From Xenopus tropicalis (taxonomy: Eukaryota; Chordata; Amphibia; Anura; Pipidae): a stretch of DNA of 64,000 nucleotides. Below the pieces are notes generated by a model that saw only the letters and a list, made by a program, of their open reading frames with translations, had not been told where the DNA came from and searched no databases. Each line of letters begins with the position of its first letter. Within the stretch, counting starts at the first letter, position 1. The stretch spans positions 34,763,701-34,827,700 of the forward strand of contig NC_030678.2 of NCBI RefSeq assembly GCF_000004195.4, in the 5' to 3' direction. A program made the translations under genes and the position numbers. Below are positions 42,846 through 52,984 of this stretch, in pieces.

Positions 42846-45800
42846 ATGGCAAGAGTGATGATGAAGTTGCTCTTGCTCTTTCTATTTTTTATTCTAATTC
42901 TTTTTATCTCAGAAACTTCCAGCTTTATCAGTAAGTATTTGAAGAAGTTATTTATCTTTACAGGTTGATTTGAATGAGTGGTTTCTCCCTGGTTGAGAGA
43001 CCACTCTATGGGGTATATTTATCATGCTCTGTAAAAAGTGGAGTAAAGCATTACCGGTGATGTTGCTCAAAGCAGCCAGATGCTTTGCTTTTCTAACTGT
43101 TGCAATCTAATTGCTGATTGGTTGCCCTGGGCAACATCACCGTTAATGTGTCACTCCACTTTTTACACAGCATGATAAATATACCCCTATGTGTCATTAA
43201 TCTTAGTGCTCTAAAAGCATGAAACCATGGGCTATCGACATAAATAAATCTACATGTAAAGCAAATTTATTGTCATAAACATATTTTCAGGATTATTAAC
43301 TGCAGCCATTCATACCAAAAGACTTTATGCATACCAGTTCCTCATATAAGAACCCCAGCTATAGAATTAAAATGATCTACTACACAAACTCTATACACTG
43401 CCTTAATTATAGGCTGTTTGAGTGAGGATTGTATATTATACTATGGGTTTAATTAGAAGCTAACAGAAGGCAAGTCTTAAAAGATACACAAAGAGAGCCC
43501 TATACATGTGTGTCTTTCTCTCTATTATTAGATTATCAGCTCACACACAGCATGAACCTTAAATGATCACTGTCCGCTCTATTGTTCCTTCCAAAAAACA
43601 ACAGGAACGTTTTCATAAACTGTAAAATAAATCTGTAATAAATCTGCCCCTAATAAAACTCTTGGATGCAATGGAAGTTAATTTGGTAGAAGTTACATTT
43701 TAGCTGTTTTTTTTAAAAAAATTGTTATATCCATACTGCACTTTATTTGTACTGATCTGTCTCTATCTCCAACAGCTTGTGGAAACCGACCCTTTTATAC
43801 TGAGGTTAAAGCCTCTTATTCAACAGAATTAAATCCAGTAGAAGGAAAGTGGCCATGGATTGTAAGCATCCAAAAGAAAGTGGAATTAGGCTACAAGCAT
43901 ATCTGCGCCGGAACCATTTTGAATAACGAATGGATTATTACAGCTGCTCACTGCTTTAAGGACTGGAAAGAGTAAGTCCTGAACCAGCTACTGGGCACCT
44001 TATATCCAACATATTAGAGTTATTGTAGAATTAATAAAGCCATGATTCTTTTCTAAAGTTATCTATCTGATTTACATATAATTGTCTTAGAACATGTGTC
44101 AGGCTTATTTATATGATAAATTTGATTTGCTATTCCAGAGGTGACCCAACAACTCCACTGAGAGTTCTGCTTGGAACCTTCTACCTGTCAGAAATTGGAT
44201 TAAGAACTCAGAGCCGAGGAGTTAAACAGCTGATAAAACATGATCAATATGATCCAATCACTGAGAGCAATGATATTGCCTTGATTCAACTGGATAAGCA
44301 AGTTGAATTCAGTGATCATATTCAGCAAGCATGTTTCCCTAAGGAATCTGCTGATCTGAAGGATCTGATCGACTGTTCCATCGCAGGATGGGGTGCCCAA
44401 GGCAAGCATTGTAAGTCTTTCTATTCTACATTTCTTATGCTTTACGATGAACAAATGAAATAAATTTGACTTAGATTGTGTAACCTACACAATACCCACA
44501 TGATAACCATGGTTAAGTAATTCTGACTTTTCATTTTTAGTGGATGAACCATCTCAATTCCTGCAAGAGGCACAAGTGGAACGAATTGATACGAAGCACT
44601 GCAACAAGTGGTACCAAGGAATCTTAGGAGAGAACCATCTGTGCGCAGGCCATCGCAAGGGGCCAGAAAAAACTTGCAATGTAAGTGGGTTAATTCACAT
44701 CACATTGGTATGAGGGGTGTCCTGCTCCCATCACAAGGAGAACAGGCAGTTTACTCCCCCCTCAATCACAACACTGTATAAGTTCGGAACTTGTTTAATG
44801 ATAGTGATTACAAGAAGGTAGAACTGTAGGTACAAACAGTACAATGGTATCAGAATACATTCTGGGTACGTTAAATACAGATGAAATACAAGAGAAGCAT
44901 ATATAAACCTCTGATATGCATTATACAGTCCTAGTGGGGCCTAACAGGTGGCTGCTGAGGGAGAAATAGTCAATCACAAACTGCAAACCAGAATGCACAT
45001 AAAAGCAAAATACACAGCATATAATGAGCAGGCATTAAACACAATGCAAACATACCAATGATGCTTGGATAGGCCTGCTTCGAAATGAGTGTGGGTGCTG
45101 ATCTCACCAGCCCTAGCAAAGTGTAGCTATTACCACAGAAATGGCTGCTTCCTCTCAGCACCAGGAAGTGATGTAATCAAAGTGAATATCAAAATAAATA
45201 ATAAACAGCTGCAAGGACACGATACTAGAAGCAACCAGAGGAGGGGAGGGGGGGGGCAAGGATACCATAAAGCCCAATACACATAAGGAATCATTACATA
45301 TGAAGAAATTTGCAACACTGAAGAATTGTTATACCTAAAACGTGGGCAAAACTACTGCTGTGGCAGCACAAGGGGCATTTTGAAGTGACAGAAACAATAA
45401 CAATAACTAGTGTTTTATGGCATATTTATAAAGGTGTGTGAAAAAGGTGGTGTTAGAATCTACGTGACAGTACCACATTTCATTGTTTTATACTAAGGGG
45501 CCGATTTACTAATCCACGAACGGGTTGAAAGTGTCCGAATGTGTTTTTTTTTCGGAATGATCAGTATTTTGCGATTTTTTTCGTCGCCGTCGCAACTTTT
45601 CCATAAATTGTCGCGACTTTTTCATAGCCGTTACAACTTGTGCGAATTGTCGCGACTTTTCGTAGCCATCGCGAAAACATGGGAAAGGTTTGCCCGCGCT
45701 CAATACGAAAAAGTCGCGACAATTCACGCCAGTTGTAACGGCTACGAAAAAGTCGTGACAATTCACGAAAAAGTCGCGACGGCAACAAAAAAATCGCAAA

Positions 45801-46466
45801 AAATAAAATGTCTGTGCCCCTTTCCTAAAATCCAAGGCCCCTGCTTGCACCTGTCCCAGGGGACCGTGTCCATTTATGTTACACAATATTTTTCTGTACC
45901 ATATTAAACACACCTTAATAAATAAATATGCTCCTCAGTAGTCCCATAATTCTATTCTTGCTTATATAAATGTTAGATCCTTAAAGTATATTTGTGATTT
46001 TATGTAATTTTAATTCTTCTCTATTTAGGGTGACAGAGGATCGCCATTAATGTGTAGAACAAAGAAGAACAATGTATATTCAGTAATAGGAATACTAAAT
46101 TGGGGTTCAGGCTGTGGACAAACCCGATCCCCGGGAGTTTACAGCCCTATTCAGTCCCATATTAAATGGATTGTGGAAAAAGTAAAGAATGAAGCAGTTA
46201 AAGCCACAATTCAAGGGAAGAGATTAGTTCCAAAACTACTCTTTCCTTTGGTCAAACCTGATCATATGAACCCAAACAGAAACACTGCGCAAAATTCAGA
46301 AGCAGAAATAAAGGAAACTGAAAACACAGGTCAACAAAGTACCCCAGTTCCACCAATGTCTCCAGCAGAGCTTAATTCTGCATATAAAGCCCAGACGGCT
46401 GAGAATATCAGTAGAAGGAACGTCCTAAAGCGACTCCTGGCTGCTGCAGCCAAGCTCTTTAAATAG
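42846..46466 (+). CDS. Acrosin-like S1-fold secreted pseudoprotease, five exons
   Basis: Exons 42846-42930, 43776-43971, 44139-44410, 44541-44680 and 46029-46466 join to 376 codons; all introns are GT-AG and phases are 1, 2, 1 and 0. The ATG has A at -3 and G at +4. Residues 1-22 are a strongly hydrophobic signal peptide. The trypsin fold spans about 52-290. His87 (TAAHC) and Asp139 (NDIAL) match chymotrypsin His57 and Asp102. Cys pairs 30-159 (propeptide type), 72-88, 173-240, 205-219 and 230 with the Cys in GSGCG are all present. The nucleophile block reads GDRGSP instead of GDSGGP, so Arg234 replaces Ser195 and Ser236 replaces Gly197; Lys228 replaces Asp189 of the pocket. The usual R-IVGG activation site is absent before EGKWPWIVS. 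The roughly 85-residue tail has a Pro-containing stretch and ends in a cationic amphipathic-looking helix. The KWPW and GWG contexts, propeptide Cys and C-terminal extension favour an acrosin relative. Predicted to be secreted or acrosomal and catalytically inactive; a role in gamete binding is only a guess. Confidence 0.88.
43010..43187. mobile_element. Miniature inverted-repeat element in intron 1
   Basis: Long terminal inverted repeats of about 57 bp begin GGGGTATATTTATCATGC and end GCATGATAAATATACCCC, with TAT on both flanks (43007-43009 and 43188-43190). Arms include AAAAAGTGGAGT against ACTCCACTTTTT. No coding capacity. Confidence 0.9.
44700..45300. repeat. Possible LTR-like or other retroelement fragment in intron 4
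   Basis: A roughly 600-bp, moderately GC-richer stretch between exon 4 and the hairpin element, with AATAAATAATAAAC and a G-run (45240-45257). Composition resembles the segments at 50205 and 55600. No terminal TG..CA pair or duplication could be fixed. Confidence 0.2.
45497..45820. mobile_element. CpG-rich foldback element in intron 4
   Basis: Starts GGGGCCGATTTACTAA and ends TCTGTGCCCC. Arms at 45571-45672 and 45697-45798 are reverse complements over roughly 100 bp (about 85% by eye), built from repeated GTCGCGACTTTTTC and TAGCCGTTACAACT blocks. The open frames on both strands here (75-134 codons) are mirror images of each other, as a hairpin requires, and are not genes. Confidence 0.85.
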
Positions 46467-46640
46467 AGCCCCTATGCACATTTATTTAAAATGTTTTTAC
46501 AATTTAATTTTGGTATCGTTTATTTTTATAGAAAACTGTATATGTTTTTATATAGATTTTAAAATATTTTTTTATAAAAAATTTTAAAAACATAGAAAAT
46601 GCTTATTTTTATATTAAAATTTGTGAAGCTTTTGCATATA

Positions 46641-46646
46641 AATAAA
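46641..46646 (+). terminator. Polyadenylation signal of the acrosin-like gene
   Basis: AATAAA about 175 bp after the TAG stop, in an AT-rich 3' untranslated region. It is the first canonical hexamer downstream. Confidence 0.7.
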
Positions 46647-46788
46647 GCTATATTTTTATATAATAATTGCTAGTCAATGATTTTATATTTTTTGCGATGA
46701 GTCTCATTTAAAGGGTTTATTTACAATAACGTGTATATTACATATAAATGTAATATTTTGAGCAACCAAAATTAAAGACAATATTCCA

Positions 46789-47226
46789 TTAAAGGAGAAA
46801 GAAAGGTAAAAACTAAGTAGCTTCATCAGAAAGGTCTATGTAAATACAGCCATAAGAAGCTGCACTGACTTCTCTGTAAAAAGATTTGTTGTGTCTGTGT
46901 CTGACACGCAGCTCTCTCCTCTCTCCTGCTCCCCCTCCCTGAAGAATACTAAGAACTACCCCCACTTAGGAATGTGGATCTGAGCCAATCAGCAGGAAGC
47001 TTCCTCATAGTCTTACTAACTGAGCATGTACACTGGTCTGGGTGTCTGTGCAGGAGTGAGGCATTATGGGAACTTTCTTTACACAGCTCAGCATTTTTTC
47101 TTCCTGTTTGGCTTCTGATCATCTGAACAGGTGAAATATGGGGAGACTTAAGGGCACTATTTAGACAACTGAAGGTATGCCTGCAGCTTCAGAATAACTC
47201 TTTACTAGAGTTTCCTTCTCCTTTAA
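46789..47226 (+). mobile_element. T2/Kolobok-type miniature element, complete
   Basis: Termini TTAAAGGAGAAAGAAAGG and TTTCCTTCTCCTTTAA are inverted repeats with TTAA at both edges (46789-46792, 47223-47226), the TTAA target of T2-type elements. It lies about 140 bp past the polyadenylation signal. A truncated relative lies at 9500-9794. Confidence 0.88.
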
Positions 47227-48227
47227 AGAAAATAGTGGCTAAGAGAGTGACAGTGGGATGTAACTGATAAAAAGTACGAGTTCTGCTTAGGAGACTGCAT
47301 GAAATAAAATGGGCACAGTAAGATCAATAATAGCCAAGTGTTGTACTATGTTCACCAAGGATCAGAATTAGAATTGCTGAAATAGAATAAGGACGAGTCA
47401 AAGTAATAATTACTTTTTAATATACAGGCTTGGTTTTCATGTTTAGGGTGAAGACACACAGAGCTACTAGTAGCAGCTACTTGTCGTGGCTACTAAAACA
47501 GACAATGCTGATCATTTACTGATAACTGTGTCTCAGTGTGTTTTAGCAGAGGCAGTATTGTCCATGGCAGGGGATTTTCTGGCATTTAGACACCATTTAT
47601 TATTATACGTGTGTCTGAGGCAAGTTTCTCCACTCACCTCATGGCAGCAGCATCCAGTCCAGCAATGCTCCACTCAAGGTCAGGTAAGAGGCAAGAATCA
47701 CTGGGGAAGGTACCTAACAATTTGGCACCTCCCAGCTATTTTACCTTACCTTTTCAATTAAAGAAGAAGTTTAAAGTCATTAATATGTTAGTAACCCTGG
47801 AGAGGTTTCCCTCCCCTCTCCTGTATTGCGCCACTGCACCTTAAACCCAGTAGTGACATGTATTGAAAACGTAGTAGCCCAGTGGTGTCGGCAGGTACCA
47901 TTTGGTGCCACTTAATGTTCACAGTTTCTAATGGTTGGTATTTTGTTTAATAATATTGTTTAACAAATGGATCCTGTAGCCAAAATGTGTTGCAGAAGTT
48001 GAGTAATTTTGAGCATTATTCTGCTTTACTGTGTGCTCTTAATTATGGTTCTGACTGAGGCCTATGAACTCAAGAGAACTTGGCTTATAGTGGCTTATAG
48101 TGTATAAGTGCAAACTGCACTCACGTCCTCTACAGTGATCCCAACTGAAGTAGAACCAAAGATTTTAGTGTGAACCAACTTGAAAATGTAACAATAGCAT
48201 GTGACTTTATAGTTCTGAAAAAGAGAC
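47227..48227. other. No gene; dispersed repeat fragment
   Basis: GAAGACACACAGAGCTACTA (about 47451-47470) with the mirrored TAGTAGCAGCTACTTGTCG word nearby marks a common miniature-element end. The rest is unclassified. Confidence 0.4.
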
Positions 48228-48646
48228 CAAGGGGGATTTAAATTTGTTTGAGACCATGAAAAACTCATTTCCACTTATCAAAAGATTTGAACTGAAAAAA
48301 CACAAATGAAAAAAAAGTTGCAGAAAAGTCGTAAAGCCTCAACGTTTTCCACTTGTTGCATGATACCCGCAACATTTTTATATTGTTACACAAAACCAGC
48401 ATCAAAAAAACAAAAACCTCTAAAACCACAAAGCAAAGAACGATCCTTCAATTGTAAAAGGGACAGCTGCCATTGGCTACATGATCTTTAGCTGGTTTTA
48501 GCTGGCATATTTAAGCATTCTGAATTGATGCGGTTTTGTCAAATAATAAATTAGAAAAGTTGTGCTTTTTTTCCTTGCGATAAATTTGGGTTTTCAGTGA
48601 AAAAAAGCCTGACCTGAAAAAGTCGCAGTTTAGTAAATGCCCCCTC
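48228..48646. mobile_element. Miniature element with AGGGGGATTTA...AAATGCCCCCT ends
   Basis: Left AAGGGGGATTTAAAT and right TTTAGTAAATGCCCCCT are imperfect inverted repeats. Internal AAAAAGTTGCAG/GAAAAAGTCGCAG words place it near the 16326 and 45497 families. The edges are approximate. Confidence 0.5.
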
Positions 48647-50204
48647 ATGAGACCATTTGTCAGAAATGTTTAACCGAGCTGTACTTTTTAGGAATTAGGC
48701 AATTACTTTACTGCAGTGTGGAAAATAGTTATCCAGATTCTTCTGCCTGAATGTGATTAGCATTGGGGAGTAAGTGTTTGGGTGGGCGACACTGCCCAGG
48801 CCTGCTGCTATGCACTGCTAAGCATGACCACCCATTAAATAGAATGTAGCCAAATGCTATGGATTCTGGGCATCCGTACTGGGGAATCCAGCAAGCTAAC
48901 CACCAAGCCATTCTATCCCACTAAATGTGTAACAAGTAACACATAAATAATCTGCAAATACAGCAGAAGAATAGTTTTTGTATTAATCTATAAAGACTGA
49001 ATATGTATAATTGTAACCTGCCATTAATTTGGAATTTTCCCTGTAGCTGCATATTGTGGTTGTGGTTCTTTGTTTAGCTCTTAGTGACACTGCCCTGTAG
49101 TTCTTGGGGGCAATTCATGTAATGTAGAGGGATTTTCCATGACAGAAAGTCCCTTGTCGTTTCTAATTTAATCATCTATTCATTCGTAGGTTGTAAAATA
49201 GTAGGAAAAATACTGGACTTTTTCAATGAATTTGTCTGTTCAGGGGATAGAAGAGAATCAAACATATTTCCATCATGAACTTGCACAATCCCAGAATCAC
49301 CTTCACAGTCATTTTAGTGAAATGGATGGATTCTACTTCAGCAACGCATTAGGTGGGCAGGTAGCTAGCCTACATTTATGTTCTCTCTTATACAGAGAAA
49401 ATAAAGGAATCCATAGCTTACTGTTTGCTCAGGGCCTTGTTTCATCAGTATTCAAGGATTGCTTAACTTTAATGGGGCTTTCTATATACTGTAAAACTGT
49501 AAACCAATGCAGGGCAGATAAATTAATTTAAAAAATGTTAATATATTTATTTATGTTTTTTATAGTTATTTACACACTGGGGGCAAGGTGCAAAAAAACT
49601 ACATATCACCAGTGTTCATTGCTCTGCTCCTTTGCTTCCCCAATGTGATGCAAAATTTTTGCACCTGACTGAATGGCTAACTGCAGGTCAGATATGCACC
49701 CACTATATAAGGGGCGACACATGGACAGGACACCCCCTTACTAGTTTGCCATTCTGCAGACATAATCAGTACCTGCTGGCTTCATTTGATACTTAGTTCA
49801 AGGTCAAGTAAAACAAAAAAGTTAAATACTGCTTTGTATACATATAGACATTATAGAGCACTGAAGGTAAAAGGTGCTAAACCTCCTTATTAAATGTATC
49901 TGTTCAGGTTTCGCTATAGAGAAAGGCCACTTTCCATGTACGCATACTGTTGCTTAAATAATTACTAATCAGTCATGCAATATGTACATTATCCAATTTT
50001 TAAGGCAGAATTTTGCAACCCTTTACCACCCATAAATTTCTCATGCCGCAGGGCTGGTTAGTAATTATATTGTACATGAATAGAAACCAGTGCAATCTAC
50101 AGTATTTATTACTGATAATTAGTAATAATCCCTCTAGGGTGCTTTGATAAGTTTTCTAAATAAATATAAGGGAACCATTACACATGTAACCTCTATTACA
50201 GCTC
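48647..50204. other. No gene seen
   Basis: AT-rich unclassified DNA. A 101-codon frame at 49226-49531 lacks any domain. Confidence 0.45.
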
Positions 50205-50870
50205 AATAGCTGCCTTCCCGGACTAGTACCAGTAGAACATGGGTTACACTGTACTCTCTTACCCAGAATGGGCCTTCGCTAAGTGAAAGAGGAAGGTGAG
50301 GGTTTTGTGCAACTACACCACTCTTGCTGCTATGCAGAAAAATAAAAACAGAGGGTGCCAGAGGTTCTTGCAAACAACAAAATAATAAGTGTTTATTTGA
50401 CATCAACAGGGTTTCCAATACAGCTTCAGAGGCCAGTGGTACAGGCAACACATATTAAGTGTAATACAGACTGACACTCTGTACCCTGAGTACAGACTTG
50501 GAAAGAATCTCACTTCACCTCTGTGACACACACCCCTAGTGGATCACCTCAGGGAATTCTCTATCCTGATTCCCTATTCAGTTGGATCCCTACACTACAG
50601 GCAATTTGGCCTTGGCCCATGCCCCAGGCTCACACCACACATCCACCCTGTTCCTCAGGTGGAAGCAAACAGGAAGGTGCCACTCCTTTCCCAGCACTAT
50701 ACCAAAGTGAGGCAGGATGTGGTCACCATACCTTCTAACCAATAGCACACATATGTTAATTAACTCACTTAGATACATTCCCTTCCGCCCAGCAACTAAG
50801 GGAACTGAGCCTGTAGGGATTTAAAGTCATATGGGCAATTTAACCCTATGGGTCCTTACACACATTTCCA
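50205..50870. repeat. Possible retroelement LTR fragment
   Basis: A GC-richer 650-bp block carrying, on the minus strand, CAAATAAACACTTATTATTT (a polyadenylation-type hexamer in an LTR-like setting). No target duplication or paired copy is visible, so this is tentative. Confidence 0.22.
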
Positions 50871-51275
50871 TTGTTTCAAGGGGTACTTCACATTCTAATA
50901 TGATGAACACTGATATTCTGTGACAGTTGTTTTTTGGATTATTTTGATTTTTGCTTAACAGCTCTCCAGCTTCCATCAGGTTGCTAGGGTCCAATTTACC
51001 CCAGCAACAAGGCAGTTGTTGTAATGAGAGACAAGATGATACATAGGAGAGGGACTGAAGAGAAAGATATATAATGAAAAGTAACAATAAAATTATAGCC
51101 TCACACAGCAATGGTTTTTTTTGGGCAGCAGGGGACAGTACATTTAGAAACCGGAAAGAGTCAGAAGAGGAAGGCAAATAATTAAAAAAAAAAAAAAGAA
51201 AGAAAGAAATGAAAAGTTCATAAGAATAGGACATTTTATAACATAACAGATAACTACCCCTTTAATATGACACAA
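50871..51275 (+). repeat. Dispersed repeat (CAAGGGGTACTTCAC family)
   Basis: Begins TTTCAAGGGGTACTTCACA and contains CAGCTCTCCAGC and AGGTTGCTAGGG. It ends near ATAACTACCCCTTTAA, an inverted match of the start. An A-run and GAAA repeat lie at about 51183-51209. Confidence 0.65.
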
Positions 51276-52785
51276 TACTGATTTATACATTTTAAAACAT
51301 GATCTTCATAAGTTCCTCTTGGAGAACAATATGGATACAATAGAAAATAGGACTCCAAACTAATCACATACGAAATCTACATTCTGAATGAATGACTAGC
51401 AATTAACAAGCCTTCAATATGCAGCAAAATGAAAAGGGCGGCTATAGTTCTGTGATAGTAGAGTAAATGTCTCAAAGCATTTTTTAGAAATCACTTAACA
51501 GTTTTCCCATTCACAGTGTAAAAATAAGAATTTTGCTATATATGCTTTGGTTAAAAATTCTGCACTGTTTTAATAAAAATGCAGTTTTTTTAATAAGTGC
51601 TCTGAACCCTCCCTCTTTTGTCTGTTACCCACCCAGTGATACAGGGGCAGCCGCATTAGGAGCAGAAATGCACAATGCCTTCCTGTTGTCCAGAACTCAG
51701 AGCCCCTCTAATTGTTTTCAAGTTGGGGTAAAAAACAGGCACTTTTGGGCAGAGTTTTTGATGATATGTCCCTTTCAATACCTCAGTTTATATTTTTGAT
51801 GATATGTGCACTATTAGGTGCACTATTTCTCCACTAATTGTTGGCATGTGGTCTCTTTTAAATATCTGTTCCAATGAGCTTTTTTTTTTAAGAGGATTCT
51901 GTTGAATGTTTGACATAAACAGAAAAGGCTTTCAGTGCAATACTGAATCATAATGCCTATATGATATTTAGAGAGCAAATACACTCTATTTACAAGTAGT
52001 AAACAGTTTTGCAGTATGCAAAGTACAATATTTTTTGAGTTTAACCCTTAATGCAGCATGTTGCTCCACAATTTCACCATAAATTCATCCTCACATGAAT
52101 AAGGGGATTGTGTCATTTCTAGTTCTTGGTGTTGCAATGACATCTACTCATGATTATTTAGGAGCAAGTCTACTACACCTATGACACCGCTGCAGAGGGA
52201 ACCCTGGATTTGTTGCCATATTCATGATGGCGGTAGCTCAAGGGTTCCCCCATGTTAATAGTGCAAATACATGGAGTGTAATTATGCACAAGTAACGTTA
52301 ATGGATAGAATTAATATACACAGTGATTGCATCCAATTTTAAATGACTGCAATCATAAAGATATTGAGACACATAGCAATATAATGAGACGATTTTGCTG
52401 TCAGAACAATAGAAAATAGGACAGGAAGGAGTTAATTAAGAACATACAATTAATTCCTTCTACAAAAGTCGAGGGAAAAGACTGCACCACAGATTTCAGC
52501 CCTACTTCCCCAGTCACCCACACTTGCACCACAACTGCACCGCTCAGCCACCCGTATTGACCCTGAATCAATGAAGGTTATAATTCAGGTATTGCTGAAT
52601 TATAATAGCTAATATGATTGCAATAGCTGAATTATAACCTTAATTGATTCATGGTCCATATGGGTGGTGGAGTCTGCGGTGCAGCTGAGGTGCAAGTGTG
52701 GTTGACTGGGGAAGTATTGAACCAGCATTAGGGTGAGACGCTGAGTAGGCAGGGGAACAGCAGTTTGAATCGGCGGGCTGGGGAG
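51276..52785. other. No gene; repeat fragment
   Basis: At about 52185-52290 GCAGAGGGAACCCTGGATT and AGCTCAAGGGTTCCCCCAT are mirror-related and recall the 60001-60262 element. Short symmetric AATTATAA / TTATAATAGC words recur at about 52578-52640. Confidence 0.4.
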
Positions 52786-52984
52786 GTATGTATGTATAAC
52801 TTTATTTATAAAGCGCCACAAGGGTAAGCATCGCTGTACAATCTTACAATATACAAAATTACACACAGGGAGGACAAGTGTTATAATAAATACAATAAAT
52901 AATTATAAATACAGAGGGAGTAAGTGCCATGTGGTATGAGACACAGTAGGAAGGAGGTCCCTGCCCCCTAGAGCTTACAATCTA
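52786..52984 (-). mobile_element. Retroposon/LINE-tail copy, inverted
   Basis: Reading the minus strand it runs from AGATTGTAAGCTCTAGGGGG, through GGACCTCCTTCCTACTGTG, to TTTATAAATAAAGTTATACA and a (CATA)n tail. Same family as 29695 and 59571. Confidence 0.82.

Noticed and set aside
45509..45913. Open frames of 75-134 codons on both strands in intron 4
   Set aside because: Both strands encode similar peptides because the DNA is a hairpin; this is a foldback element, not a gene.
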